Source: Bacillus methanolicus MGA3
Lineage (GTDB): Bacteria > Bacillota > Bacilli > Bacillales > Cytobacillaceae
Assembly (NCBI RefSeq): GCF_000724485.1
Contig: NZ_CP007739.1
Coordinates: 40,001-88,000, forward strand
Length of the DNA stretch: 48,000 nt
Direction of reading: 5' to 3'
Positions 20,002-29,177 of this stretch are shown piece by piece. Positions within the stretch are counted from its first letter, which is position 1. The number at the start of each line of letters is the position of its first letter. The position numbers were made by a program, and so were the translations under genes. The notes under the pieces are model-generated. The model did no database searches, was not told the origin of the DNA, and was given only the letters and a program-made list of their open reading frames with translations.

Positions 20002-20562
20002 ATGAGGTTAATCGTCGGACTTGGCAATCCGGGAAAACTATATGATAAAACAAGGCATAATATTGGATTTGAAGTTATTGATAGACTGTCTGAATCACTA
20101 AAAATTCCGTTAGATCAGGCAAAGCTAAAAGGAATTTATGGAATGGGCTTTGTGAACGGAGAAAAGCTGATTTTATTAAAACCGCTTACATACATGAATT
20201 TATCTGGTGAATCCATTCGAGCCGTTATGGACTATTATGATATTGCTCTTGAAGATTTGCTGGTTATTTATGATGATCTCGATTTGCCTGTAGGGAAAAT
20301 CAGGCTACGGCAAAAAGGGAGTGCAGGCGGCCATAATGGAATGAAGTCGACGATTGCCCATTTAGGTTCTCAAGAATTTAACCGAATTCGCGTTGGAATT
20401 GACAGGCCGCCTGCTGGAATGAGTGTCGTTGATTATGTTTTGGACCGGTTTCGAGAGGATGAACAGGAAATTATGGATGATGTAATAAAGAAATGTGCTG
20501 AAGCATGTGAAGCTTGGCTGCAAAAGCCTTTTATCCAGGTAATGAATGAATATAATCAATAA
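20002..20562 (+). CDS. pth: Peptidyl-tRNA hydrolase
   Basis: Releases tRNA from prematurely dropped peptidyl-tRNA; essential, and known as spoVC in B. subtilis because of a sporulation allele. The 186-residue protein has the signature LIVGLGNPGKLYDKTRHNIG with the catalytic histidine H20 region, and the conserved PLTYMNLSG and DDLDLPVGKIRLR segments. ATG 20002 follows AAAGGGTGGG. GTG at 19993 lies inside that ribosome binding site. Relatives have about 188 residues. Confidence 0.96.
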   Translation: MRLIVGLGNPGKLYDKTRHNIGFEVIDRLSESLKIPLDQAKLKGIYGMGFVNGEKLILLKPLTYMNLSGESIRAVMDYYDIALEDLLVIYDDLDLPVGKIRLRQKGSAGGHNGMKSTIAHLGSQEFNRIRVGIDRPPAGMSVVDYVLDRFREDEQEIMDDVIKKCAEACEAWLQKPFIQVMNEYNQ

Positions 20563-20602
20563 ATCATGAACTGTAGACCTAAAATACTCAATGATCTCTA
20601 AA

Positions 20603-20633
20603 TGAATAAGTTCCTCCAAATTCGTAAATAATA
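20603..20633 (+). promoter_or_regulatory. Putative forespore promoter of fin
   Basis: TGAATA (20603-20608), 18-base spacer, AATAATA (20627-20633), resembling sigma-F/sigma-G promoters. fin is forespore-expressed in B. subtilis. The -10 match is only partial. Confidence 0.45.
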
Positions 20634-20667
20634 TGTTTATTGAAAGATGATACAAGGAGGGACAGGC

Positions 20668-20898
20668 TTGACCATACATTATCATTGCCGCCATTGCGGA
20701 GTAGAAATTGGAAGGTTAGAAAAAATGTCTGTTCACGCGGAATCACTTGGTTTGCATAAGTTAACAGGTGAAGAACGGCAAGACATGATATCATATGATA
20801 ATTCAGGCAATATCCACATAAAATCTATTTGCGAAGACTGCCAGGAAGTTTTGGAGAGAAATCCTGACTATCACCAATATGATTTCTTGCTTCATTAA
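20668..20898 (+). CDS. fin: Fin (YabK), anti-sigma factor acting on sigma-F
   Basis: Small zinc-ribbon protein that binds RNA polymerase core and helps switch the forespore from sigma-F to sigma-G. Two cysteine pairs are visible, C-R-H-C near the N-terminus and C-E-D-C near residue 55. The 76 residues match the family length when translation begins at TTG 20668, seven bases after AGGAGG (20655-20660). The ATG at 20647 has no such spacing. It lies between pth and mfd, as in other Bacillaceae. Confidence 0.92.
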   Translation: MTIHYHCRHCGVEIGRLEKMSVHAESLGLHKLTGEERQDMISYDNSGNIHIKSICEDCQEVLERNPDYHQYDFLLH

Positions 20899-20901
20899 TA
20901 C

Positions 20902-20929
20902 GCTTTGGACATTCATCCAAAGCATTTTT
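20902..20929 (+). terminator. Terminator after fin
   Basis: Perfect 8-bp stem GCTTTGGA with TCCAAAGC, loop CATTCA, then ATTTTT. Confidence 0.85.
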
Positions 20930-20935
20930 CTGTTT

Positions 20936-21055
20936 GTTCAGCTGCAGCGGCTAGGCCCTCGGGGTCATAAGCCATCCTCCTGTGGTGGCTGAAGAACTGC
21001 CTCCTCGGAGGCTGTCTTATGCCCGTCGGGCCTGATCAAGCCGCTTCCGCTTTTC
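20936..21055. repeat. Repeat unit A upstream of mfd
   Basis: A 120-base unit from GTTCAGCT to the tail CGCTTCCGCTTTTC, related to the unit at 13409-13528. An inner CATAAG/CTTATG pair and a CTGATCAAG before the tail are conserved. Confidence 0.75.
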
Positions 21056-21059
21056 GATT

Positions 21060-21176
21060 GTCCAGCTGCGGCTCCTAGGGACTTGAGACATAAGCCGTAC
21101 CGCTGTGGCGGCTGAAGAGCTGCCTCCTCGCGGTCCGTCTTATGTTTTTCGTCCCTAAGCAGTCGCCTCGCTTTTC
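21060..21176. repeat. Repeat unit B abutting mfd
   Basis: A 117-base second copy in direct tandem with unit A, from GTCCAGCT to the tail CGCCTCGCTTTTC. It ends about seven bases before the mfd ribosome binding site and shares CATAAGCC, GGCTGAAGA and CTGCCTCCTCG with unit A. Confidence 0.75.
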
Positions 21177-21197
21177 TGTTTGGAGAGGAGGTTTTTT

Positions 21198-24100
21198 ATG
21201 AAAGGAATTATTAATCAATTTAATAAACAAGATGATATACAATCGGTTATTTCCGGTTTGGATGCAGGCTTAAAAGAGCAGTTGATTGCCGGATTATCCG
21301 GGTCGGCCAGAACGGTTTTTTTAGCTTCCGTCTATCAACAAACAAAAAAGCCGATTCTGGTCGTAACCCATAATCTATTACAAGCACAAAAACTATATGA
21401 TGATGTGGCCGGCATGCTCGGAGAGAAAGAAGTGTTTTTATATCCTGCCAATGAACTGATTATGGCTGAAATGAGTATAGCAAGCCCTGAATTGAAAGCC
21501 CAGCGTATTGAAACGGTGAATCATTGGAGCAAAAACCAAAATGGAATTGTAATTGTTCCTGTTGCCGGACTGCGAAAAATTTTGCCGCCAAAATCTCTCT
21601 GGGAACATTATCAGCTTTTTATAAAACTTGGAGATGAAATAGATTTAGAACAATATTTGCAGAAGCTCATTAAAATGGGTTATGTGCGTACGGACATGGT
21701 TTCATCTCCGGGAGAATTCAGCCTGAGAGGCGGTATTATCGATATTTATCCATTAACGGAGCCTGAGCCGATCCGGATTGAATTATTTGATACACAAATC
21801 GATTCCATTCGCTCTTTTTCACTGGAAGATCAGCGCTCCAAAGAAAAACTAGCAGAAATTTTAATTGGCCCTGCAACTGAGAATCCACTGGAACCGGAGC
21901 ATTTTGATAATATTATTAACAAACTTGAAGACGGATTAGCAAAAAGCTTGAACAAAATAAAAGACGATAAATCAAAAGCATTGCTTTTACAAAATATCGG
22001 TTACGAGCTTGAACAGTTAAAAAATGGGCAAAAACCGGAGCAAGTATTTAAATATCTATCATTTGCCTATGAAAAAGCCGGTAGTTTACTAGACTATTTA
22101 CCTGACAACGGACTAATTTTTATTGATGAGATAAGCAGAGTACAAGAGATGAACGATTCTTTAGAAAAAGAAGAGGCTGAATGGTATACAAGTTTATTAA
22201 GTGAAGGGCAAATTGTTCATGATATAAAAATTTCACACCAGCTCCATCATTTACTTCAAACAACGAAACGGTCGATTCTTTATTTGTCTTTATTCCTTAG
22301 GCACGTTCCAAATACAAATCCGCAAAATATAATTAATATTTCATGCAAACAAATGCAAAATTTCCATGGACAAATGCATGTGTTGAAGGGTGAAATTGAT
22401 CGCTGGAAAAAAGGCCATTATTCAATTGTTTTTCTAGGGCCTGATAGAGAACGAGTAAAAAAACTTCAAAAAGTACTTGAGGATTATGAAATTGATGCAA
22501 CCGTTACAGGCGAGAACCAGGAATTATTGCCGGGAAAAGTTCAAATTATTGAGGGAAGCCTGAATACAGGATTTGAAATTCCGATTCAAAAAATCGCAGT
22601 CATTACCGAGGAAGAACTATTTAATAAAAAAACAAAGAGACCGGCGCGCCGCCAGAAACTTTCAAACGCAGAAAAGATCAAAAGCTATTCCGAATTGCGA
22701 GTCGGGGATTATGTTGTCCATGTTAACCATGGAATTGGGAAATATTTAGGTATTGAAACACTTGAGATTAACGGTGTGCACAAAGACTATCTCCATATCC
22801 GCTATCAAGGGAACGATAAGCTTTATGTTCCTGTTGAACAAATTGATCTTGTGCAAAAATATGTTGGCTCAGAGGGAAAAGAGCCAAAAATTTATAAACT
22901 TGGCGGCAGTGATTGGAAAAGGGTAAAAAACAAAGTCAAATCATCCGTACAAAACATTGCGGATGATTTGATTAAGCTTTATGCAGAACGGGAAGCGGCC
23001 AGAGGATATGCTTTTTCCCCGGATGGAGAGATGCAAAGAGAATTTGAGGCTGCCTTTCCTTATCAAGAAACGGAAGATCAGCTTCGTTCTATACATGAAA
23101 TTAAAAGAGATATGGAGCGGGAACGTCCGATGGATCGGCTGTTGTGCGGAGATGTTGGTTACGGAAAAACAGAGGTTGCCCTCCGCGCTGCCTTCAAAGC
23201 GATTGCAGACGGCAAGCAAGTTGCGTTTCTTGTTCCGACGACAATCCTTGCCCAGCAGCATTATGAAACAATGAAGGAAAGATTTCAGGATTATCCAATA
23301 AAGATTGGGTTATTAAGCCGTTTCCGGACAAGAAAACAACAGACCGAGACATTAAAAGGACTAAAAGATGGAACGATTGATATCGTAGTTGGGACTCACC
23401 GTCTTCTTTCGAAAGATGTGGTTTTCCGGGATTTAGGTTTATTGATTATCGACGAAGAACAGCGATTTGGGGTTGCCCACAAAGAAAAAATCAAGCAACT
23501 GAAAACAAATATCGATGTATTAACGTTAACGGCAACACCAATTCCAAGAACTCTTCATATGTCGATGCTAGGGGTGAGGGACCTGTCGGTTATTGAGACG
23601 CCGCCTGAAAATCGTTTCCCTGTCCAAACATATGTATTGGAATATAATGGCGGTCTTGTCAAAGAAGCGATTGAAAGAGAGCTTGCAAGAGGAGGACAAG
23701 TTTATTTCTTATATAACCGGGTTGAAGACATTGAGAGGAAAGCGGAAGAAATTTCGATGCTTGTTCCTGATGCAAGGGTTGTATATGCCCATGGGAAGAT
23801 GTCGGAAAATGAACTAGAATCTGTGATGCTCACTTTCATTGAAGGGGAAGCCGATGTTCTTGTCAGCACAACAATTATTGAAACCGGGGTAGACATCCCG
23901 AATGTTAATACTCTGATAGTCTATGATGCTGATAAAATGGGTCTTTCTCAACTTTATCAATTGCGGGGCCGGGTAGGAAGGTCCAACCGTGTTGCGTATG
24001 CGTATTTTACCTATCGGAAAGATAAGGTGTTGACAGAAGTGGCAGAAAAACGTTTGCAGGCCATTAAAGAATTTACCGAACTAGGATCAGGATTTAAAAT

Positions 24101-24728
24101 CGCGATGCGTGATTTATCAATCCGGGGAGCAGGCAATTTGCTTGGGGCAGAGCAACATGGATTTATCGACTCTGTTGGATTTGACCTGTATTCACAAATG
24201 CTGAAAGAAGCAATTGAGGAACGAAAAGGTAACAATGAACAGCCAAAGAGAACCCAGCTTGAGATTGATTTAGAGGTTGATGCTTATATCCCTGATTCGT
24301 ATATCGCGGACGGTCACCAAAAAATAGAAATGTACAAACGATTCCGGGCTATTAGTTCCCTTGATGATATAGAAGAACTTCAGGAAGAAATGATCGACAG
24401 ATTTGGAGAATATCCTGATGAGGTTGCATATTTGTTCCAAATTGCTGAGATGAAGGTTTACGGCCAGCTTGCCGGAGTAGAAATAATAAAACAGACGAAA
24501 AACGAAGTGCTGATTTTATTGTCGGAAGAAGGAAGTAAGGATATAGACGGCCAGAAAATTTTCCAACTAAGCAGCAAACATGGCAGAGTTGTCGGCTTAG
24601 GCATGGAAGGGAAAAAGCTGAAAATGGTTCTTCATATTAAAGGGATTGATATTCCAATGTGGATGAATATTGCATTTGAGATGATTCAGGGTTTGCATGA
24701 TGCGAAAAAAGACCCGGTTGAACAATAG
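21198..24728 (+). CDS. mfd: Mfd, transcription-repair coupling factor
   Basis: ATP-dependent translocase that pushes RNA polymerase off DNA lesions and recruits UvrA; it also affects stationary-phase mutagenesis. The 1176 residues hold a UvrB-homology module (~1-350), the RNA-polymerase-interaction domain (from YSELRVGDYVVHVNHGIG, ~490-560), a RecG-like SF2 helicase with Walker A GDVGYGKTE near 652 and DEEQ near 751, and the TRCF C-terminal UvrA-blocking domain. I chose ATG 21198, six bases after GAGGAGG, over TTG at 21180. Repeat unit B sits immediately upstream, so the promoter position is unclear. Confidence 0.97.
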   Translation: MKGIINQFNKQDDIQSVISGLDAGLKEQLIAGLSGSARTVFLASVYQQTKKPILVVTHNLLQAQKLYDDVAGMLGEKEVFLYPANELIMAEMSIASPELKAQRIETVNHWSKNQNGIVIVPVAGLRKILPPKSLWEHYQLFIKLGDEIDLEQYLQKLIKMGYVRTDMVSSPGEFSLRGGIIDIYPLTEPEPIRIELFDTQIDSIRSFSLEDQRSKEKLAEILIGPATENPLEPEHFDNIINKLEDGLAKSLNKIKDDKSKALLLQNIGYELEQLKNGQKPEQVFKYLSFAYEKAGSLLDYLPDNGLIFIDEISRVQEMNDSLEKEEAEWYTSLLSEGQIVHDIKISHQLHHLLQTTKRSILYLSLFLRHVPNTNPQNIINISCKQMQNFHGQMHVLKGEIDRWKKGHYSIVFLGPDRERVKKLQKVLEDYEIDATVTGENQELLPGKVQIIEGSLNTGFEIPIQKIAVITEEELFNKKTKRPARRQKLSNAEKIKSYSELRVGDYVVHVNHGIGKYLGIETLEINGVHKDYLHIRYQGNDKLYVPVEQIDLVQKYVGSEGKEPKIYKLGGSDWKRVKNKVKSSVQNIADDLIKLYAEREAARGYAFSPDGEMQREFEAAFPYQETEDQLRSIHEIKRDMERERPMDRLLCGDVGYGKTEVALRAAFKAIADGKQVAFLVPTTILAQQHYETMKERFQDYPIKIGLLSRFRTRKQQTETLKGLKDGTIDIVVGTHRLLSKDVVFRDLGLLIIDEEQRFGVAHKEKIKQLKTNIDVLTLTATPIPRTLHMSMLGVRDLSVIETPPENRFPVQTYVLEYNGGLVKEAIERELARGGQVYFLYNRVEDIERKAEEISMLVPDARVVYAHGKMSENELESVMLTFIEGEADVLVSTTIIETGVDIPNVNTLIVYDADKMGLSQLYQLRGRVGRSNRVAYAYFTYRKDKVLTEVAEKRLQAIKEFTELGSGFKIAMRDLSIRGAGNLLGAEQHGFIDSVGFDLYSQMLKEAIEERKGNNEQPKRTQLEIDLEVDAYIPDSYIADGHQKIEMYKRFRAISSLDDIEELQEEMIDRFGEYPDEVAYLFQIAEMKVYGQLAGVEIIKQTKNEVLILLSEEGSKDIDGQKIFQLSSKHGRVVGLGMEGKKLKMVLHIKGIDIPMWMNIAFEMIQGLHDAKKDPVEQ

Positions 24729-24778
24729 GCTTTTATACGGAATTTCTTGCTCTGTCATTGAATTGTATTGGTAATGAT

Positions 24779-24803
24779 GTTTAAAATAAACAAACAAGGG
24801 TAT
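24779..24803 (+). promoter_or_regulatory. Perfect sigma-B consensus upstream of spoVT
   Basis: GTTTAA (24779-24784), 13-base spacer, GGGTAT (24798-24803), a 12/12 match to the general stress promoter. It lies about 200 bases before spoVT with no intervening gene, so it could add a stress-controlled spoVT transcript or drive a small RNA. Confidence 0.6.
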
Positions 24804-24886
24804 TTTCTATTAAGTAACCGCTTTTTTATTGGTATGATTATCCGTTTTTGGTATATTTATCGCTTGTAAGAAAAAATATTAGATTG

Positions 24887-24916
24887 TGTATAGAACTTTC
24901 CGTATGAAAGATACTA
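24887..24916 (+). promoter_or_regulatory. Sigma-G promoter of spoVT
   Basis: TGTATA (24887-24892), 17-base spacer, GATACTA (24910-24916), a close fit to the forespore sigma-G pattern. spoVT is sigma-G dependent in B. subtilis. The leader is about 85 bases. Confidence 0.75.
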
Positions 24917-25005
24917 AGTTCAAATTTGGTGATGATTTCAAATAAAGAGAACTTGATACATTGCCAAAAGAAAATAATCATCAGATGAAAGTGAGGCATC
25001 GTTGA

Positions 25006-25542
25006 ATGAAAGCAACAGGTATTGTTCGTCGAATCGATGATTTAGGTCGAGTAGTTATTCCAAAAGAAATTCGCAGAACTTTGCGTATACGTGAGGGAGA
25101 TCCATTAGAGATTTTTGTGGATCGTGATGGAGAGGTAATTTTAAAGAAGTATTCTCCTATTAGTGAGTTAGGTGATTTTGCAAAAGAATATGCTGAAGCA
25201 TTATATGACAGTTTAGGGAATCCTGTATTAATCTGTGATAGAGATGCTTATATTGCGGTTGCCGGCGGTTCGAAAAAGGACTACTTAAATAAAAACATTA
25301 GTGATCTTGTAGAGAAAATAATGGAAGAACGGAATTCTGTTCTTCAAAATCAACAATCATCCGTATCCCTTGTTGATGGATATGAAGAACCTCTTTCTGC
25401 TTATACGATTGGACCGATCATTGCAAATGGGGACCCAATTGGAGCAGTAATTATCTTTTCAAAGGACGGTTCTCTCGGAGAAGTTGAGCAGAAATCTGTA
25501 GAAACAGCTGCTAGCTTTCTTGCAAGACAAATGGAACAATGA
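25006..25542 (+). CDS. spoVT: SpoVT, forespore transcription regulator
   Basis: Modulates sigma-G-dependent genes in the forespore. The 178 residues consist of an AbrB-type swapped-hairpin DNA-binding domain (1-50, MKATGIVRRIDDLGRVVIPK) and a GAF-like C-terminal domain (~55-178). The N-terminus is paralogous to AbrB encoded at 4387-4677. ATG 25006 has only a weak GTGAGG ribosome binding site. It is followed by a very strong terminator. Confidence 0.96.
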   Translation: MKATGIVRRIDDLGRVVIPKEIRRTLRIREGDPLEIFVDRDGEVILKKYSPISELGDFAKEYAEALYDSLGNPVLICDRDAYIAVAGGSKKDYLNKNISDLVEKIMEERNSVLQNQQSSVSLVDGYEEPLSAYTIGPIIANGDPIGAVIIFSKDGSLGEVEQKSVETAASFLARQMEQ

Positions 25543-25564
25543 TTATTTGAATGCAAAGGTTTGA

Positions 25565-25616
25565 GCGCACGCACTGGCTGGACAAGTATTTGTTCAGCCA
25601 GTGCGTACGCTTTTTT
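25565..25616 (+). terminator. Strong terminator after spoVT
   Basis: Long near-perfect stem pairing GCG-CACGCACTGGCTG with CAGCCAGTGCG-TACGC around a short loop, then TTTTTT. Confidence 0.92.
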
Positions 25617-25696
25617 GTGTTGTCTAGTTTCGGGCAGTCGCTTCCGCTTTTCTATGTTATAATACGTTCGATATTGTTTTTGGAAGGGGATGGGCG

Positions 25697-27304
25697 ATGA
25701 AGCCCGAGATTGAATCAAAACAGGTTGTTAAAGGAGCGTTTTTATTAACAGTCGCTGCTATCATTACAAAAATATTAAGTGCCATTTATCGGGTTCCATT
25801 TCAAAATATTGCAGGTGACATCGGCTTTTACATATACCAGCAAGTTTATCCGTTTTATGGAGCGGCAGTTGTTCTTTCTACCTATGGGTTTCCGGTCGTC
25901 ATTTCAAAACTTTATGCAGAGAAGATGTCTCTAAATGATAGGGATGGAGCCAATCAGCTTTTAGTTATCTCTTTCTTTTTTTTATTGCTGCTTGGGCTGA
26001 TTTGTTTTTTCGGATTGTATACCGGAGCAGACTGGTTGTCTAGGCTGATGGGAGATTCAAATCTTGCTCCATTATTTAAAGTCATATCGCTTGTTTTTCT
26101 GATCTTTCCGTTTATCTCTGTTTTAAGAGGCTATTTTCAAGGGAAAAATGATATGGTGCCGACTGCTGTTTCGCAGATTGGTGAACAAACGGTCAGGGTT
26201 GCAACAATCCTGACATTAGCTTCTGTTTTTATGGCAAAGGATTACCCTCTTTATTTTGCCGGGGCCGGAGCAGTGTTTGGTTCGGTTACCGGCGCACTTA
26301 CATCAGCCTTAATTTTATGGTTGTTTCTTAAGAAAAAAAATAAAAAGTTCGTATTTACAAAGGCTTTAAGGCTGACGCGCTCTCAAACGGCCAGAATGAT
26401 AAAGGCGTTGTCCATTGAAGGGACAGCGATCTGTATTACTGGAATGCTTTTGATTATTATTCAGCTGGCAGATTCCCTCAATTTATATTCCCTGCTTATT
26501 GTTTCAGGCGCAGGCCGAGAAGAAGCAAAAGTCCTGAAAGGAATTTATGATCGCGGCCAGCCGCTCATCCAGCTTGGAACCGCGCCTGCGACTTCATTGT
26601 CTTTAACACTTGTACCGTTGATTTCTCGTGAAAAATTAAAAGCGAAAAAAGATCTATTGTTGGAAAAAATTAAATCAGCGATTCAAATTAGTGTAATTAT
26701 TGGAACTGGTGCTTCAGTCGGATTATGGAGCATTATCGAGCCGACAAATAAAATGCTTTTTGAAAACTCAGAAGGCTCTAATGTGCTGGCTGTCTTATGT
26801 TTCATCATTTTATTAAGCTCTATTATTATTACTTTATCGAGCATTCTTCAGGGTATGGGCTATACACTATTTCCTGCATTGACCATCTTAGCCGGGTTTG
26901 CTTTAAAGCTTATGGGAAATCTTATCTTAGTTCCTTCTTTCGGCATTATGGGAGCTGCGATGGCATCTTTAGCAACATTTGCTTTTATCATGATATTATT
27001 GATGGTGAAAGTTTGGATGATTATTGGAACTCGATTGTTATCGGCTCGCTTGTTATTCGTTGTCATGTTGGCGGCAGGTGTAATGGCTTTGATCCTGCAT
27101 GTTTATATAACGTTTTCAGATCGACTCTTTTTTATAAGTGAAGCAGGCCGCATTGCATCAGCGATTCAGGCTGTCAGCGCAGTTGGACTTGGCGGGCTTG
27201 TCTACTTATGGATCATTTTAAGAGGACATATCCTTAAGAAAGAAGAAATTGCACTGCTTCCATTAGGAAGCAAGTTATTATTATTACTGCCAAAAAGAGA
27301 TTAG
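25697..27304 (+). CDS. yabM: YabM, SpoVB/MurJ-like membrane flippase
   Basis: Polytopic membrane protein of the MATE/MOP superfamily (polysaccharide-type), 535 residues with about 14 hydrophobic segments. Relatives include SpoVB and YtgP, which flip lipid-linked wall precursors. Its exact substrate is unknown. The N-terminus KGAFLLTVAAIITKILSAIY is typical, and the family SxxxP-like RVPFQNIAG follows at ~37. ATG 25697 follows GGAAGGGGATGG. It begins a run of tightly packed genes (yabM, yabN, rqcP) that may be cotranscribed. A TG-extended TATAAT (near 25657-25662) could be its promoter. Confidence 0.92.
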   Translation: MKPEIESKQVVKGAFLLTVAAIITKILSAIYRVPFQNIAGDIGFYIYQQVYPFYGAAVVLSTYGFPVVISKLYAEKMSLNDRDGANQLLVISFFFLLLLGLICFFGLYTGADWLSRLMGDSNLAPLFKVISLVFLIFPFISVLRGYFQGKNDMVPTAVSQIGEQTVRVATILTLASVFMAKDYPLYFAGAGAVFGSVTGALTSALILWLFLKKKNKKFVFTKALRLTRSQTARMIKALSIEGTAICITGMLLIIIQLADSLNLYSLLIVSGAGREEAKVLKGIYDRGQPLIQLGTAPATSLSLTLVPLISREKLKAKKDLLLEKIKSAIQISVIIGTGASVGLWSIIEPTNKMLFENSEGSNVLAVLCFIILLSSIIITLSSILQGMGYTLFPALTILAGFALKLMGNLILVPSFGIMGAAMASLATFAFIMILLMVKVWMIIGTRLLSARLLFVVMLAAGVMALILHVYITFSDRLFFISEAGRIASAIQAVSAVGLGGLVYLWIILRGHILKKEEIALLPLGSKLLLLLPKRD

Positions 27305-27316
27305 GAGAAGAACCAT

Positions 27317-28780
27317 ATGGCCAAAAAAATTGTCATTGTTGGACTTGGTGCGGGAGATTTAGATCAGCTCCCATTAGGGGTATATAAAAAACTTACTGGA
27401 AGTAAAAATATTTATTTACGGACAAAAGAGCATCCAGTTGTTTATGAGCTCGAAAAAGAGGGAGTTCAATTTGAGTCCTTTGATTATATTTATGAAAAAC
27501 ATGAAAAATTTGAAGATGTTTATGAGGAAATTTGCACTGTACTGCTGCAACAAGCAGCTGCAGAAACAATTGTTTATGCAGTACCCGGTCATCCCCTTGT
27601 TGCTGAAAAAACGGTACAGTTATTGTTAGAAAGGGGAAAAAAACAGGGGATTGAAATAGAAATCGGGGGAGGTCAAAGTTTTCTTGACTCTCTCTTTCAA
27701 GCTTTAAAAATCGATCCGATTGAAGGGTTTCAGCTACTCGATGGCACATTTTTAAAACGCGACAATATAAATCTTACCCAGCACGTTATTATTGGCCAGG
27801 TTTATGATGCTTTTGTTGCCTCCGAAGTAAAACTAACTTTGATGGAAAAGCTTCCTGATGATTATGAAATCTATATTGTGACAGCTGCAGGAAGCAAAAA
27901 CGAATGCATTAAGAAAATTCCACTTTACGAACTGGACAGGGAAATGGAGTTAAACAATTTAACATCTGTATACATTCCTCCGGTTTCTGATGAAAAGCTG
28001 CTTTATAAAGAATTTACAAAGCTTAGGGAAATTATTGCTGAATTAAGAGGACCAAACGGATGTCCATGGGATAAAAAACAAACACATCAGTCGCTAAAAA
28101 AATATCTAATTGAAGAAGCTTATGAATTAATTGAAGCAATTAATCTTGACGATATTGATCATATGATTGAAGAACTTGGAGACGTGCTCTTGCAAGTAAT
28201 GCTTCATGCGCAAATTGGAGAGGATGAAGGGTTCTTTTCCATTGATGATATTATAGAATCAATATCTGCAAAAATGATTAGACGCCACCCGCATGTATTC
28301 GGCGATACCCAAGCTCTAAATGTAGAAGCTGTTTTGCAAAATTGGGAGCAGATTAAAAAGGCAGAAAAAGGTGGAAAGCCTTCCTCTAGGTTAAAAGGGG
28401 TAGGAAGAGGCCTGCCTAATTTGCTGAGAGCTTTTGCGTTGCAAAAAGAAGCGGCAAAAGTTGGTTTTGATTGGAAAGAAATTCAGCCTGCCTGGGAGAA
28501 AGTAAAAGAAGAATTAGAAGAATTTCAGAGTGAGATTGTAAAACCAGAACAGAATGAGAATTTATTTAAAGAGTATGGAGATTTGCTTTTTGCACTCGTT
28601 AATATTGCCCGGTTTTGCAATATTGATCCTGAAGAAGCTTTGTTTGAGGCTAATCAAAAATTTATCCGCAGATTTTCCTATGTAGAGCAAAAAGTGATTG
28701 AGAGCGGTAAATCCTTTGAACAGTTTTCATTAGAAGAACTTGATTCGTTTTGGGACGAAGCAAAAAAACAAGGATTATAA
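27317..28780 (+). CDS. yabN: YabN, tetrapyrrole methylase-MazG fusion
   Basis: Two-domain protein of 487 residues. The N-terminal half (to ~225) is a tetrapyrrole-methylase fold beginning KIVIVGLGAGDLDQLPLGVY. The C-terminal half is a MazG nucleoside-triphosphate pyrophosphohydrolase, with RGPNGCPWDKKQT and the metal-binding EEAYELIEA and EELGDVLLQV motifs. It probably sanitises non-canonical NTPs; the methylase half has no known substrate. ATG 27317 follows TTAGGAGAAG and lies 12 bases after yabM, implying cotranscription. Confidence 0.94.
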   Translation: MAKKIVIVGLGAGDLDQLPLGVYKKLTGSKNIYLRTKEHPVVYELEKEGVQFESFDYIYEKHEKFEDVYEEICTVLLQQAAAETIVYAVPGHPLVAEKTVQLLLERGKKQGIEIEIGGGQSFLDSLFQALKIDPIEGFQLLDGTFLKRDNINLTQHVIIGQVYDAFVASEVKLTLMEKLPDDYEIYIVTAAGSKNECIKKIPLYELDREMELNNLTSVYIPPVSDEKLLYKEFTKLREIIAELRGPNGCPWDKKQTHQSLKKYLIEEAYELIEAINLDDIDHMIEELGDVLLQVMLHAQIGEDEGFFSIDDIIESISAKMIRRHPHVFGDTQALNVEAVLQNWEQIKKAEKGGKPSSRLKGVGRGLPNLLRAFALQKEAAKVGFDWKEIQPAWEKVKEELEEFQSEIVKPEQNENLFKEYGDLLFALVNIARFCNIDPEEALFEANQKFIRRFSYVEQKVIESGKSFEQFSLEELDSFWDEAKKQGL

Positions 28781-28807
28781 CGTAAATAACAGGGGAGAGT
28801 GAAAAGA

Positions 28808-29074
28808 ATGCGGCTCGATAAATTTTTAAAAGTCTCACGGCTTATTAAACGCCGGACATTAGCAAAAGAAGTTTCAGACCAAGGAAGGATTACAATTAAC
28901 GGCCAGCAAGCAAAAGCCAGCTCTACAGTGAAAGAAGGAGATGAACTGACTATCCGGTTTGGCCAGAAGATTGTAACTGTAAAAGTAGAAAAGCTTCAAG
29001 AAACATCTCGCAAAGAAGAAGCGGCTGAAATGTACTCTGTCATTAAAGAAGAGAGAATACAGGAAACTGAATAA
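28808..29074 (+). CDS. rqcP: RqcP (YabO), S4-domain ribosome quality control factor
   Basis: Works with RqcH on stalled 50S subunits to add poly-alanine tails to nascent chains; homologous to Hsp15. The 88 residues are one S4 RNA-binding domain (MRLDKFLKVSRLIKRRTLAK, then GDELTIRFGQK) plus a short tail. I chose ATG 28808, which relatives share, over GTG at 28799. AGGGGAG (28791-28797) is ten bases upstream. It follows yabN by 27 bases and is probably in the same operon. Confidence 0.93.
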   Translation: MRLDKFLKVSRLIKRRTLAKEVSDQGRITINGQQAKASSTVKEGDELTIRFGQKIVTVKVEKLQETSRKEEAAEMYSVIKEERIQETE

Positions 29075-29081
29075 TTGAGGA

Positions 29082-29106
29082 AAGCGGGGGTTTCGTCCTC
29101 CGCTCT
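29082..29106 (+). terminator. Weak terminator between rqcP and yabP
   Basis: Eight-pair stem AGCGGGGG with CCTCCGCT (one wobble), but only CTTGTT follows, so termination would be partial. Confidence 0.4.
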
Positions 29107-29108
29107 TG

Positions 29109-29137
29109 TTCTATTTATCCCGCTTTTTACATACACA
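29109..29137 (+). promoter_or_regulatory. Putative sigma-E promoter of yabP-yabQ
   Basis: TTCTATT (29109-29115), 14-base spacer, CATACACA (29130-29137), with seven of eight -10 bases matching sigma-E. yabP and yabQ are sigma-E genes in B. subtilis. Confidence 0.65.
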
Positions 29138-29177
29138 TGTACAAAAAGGTTGTACATTGTGATTGTGAGGGATGATG

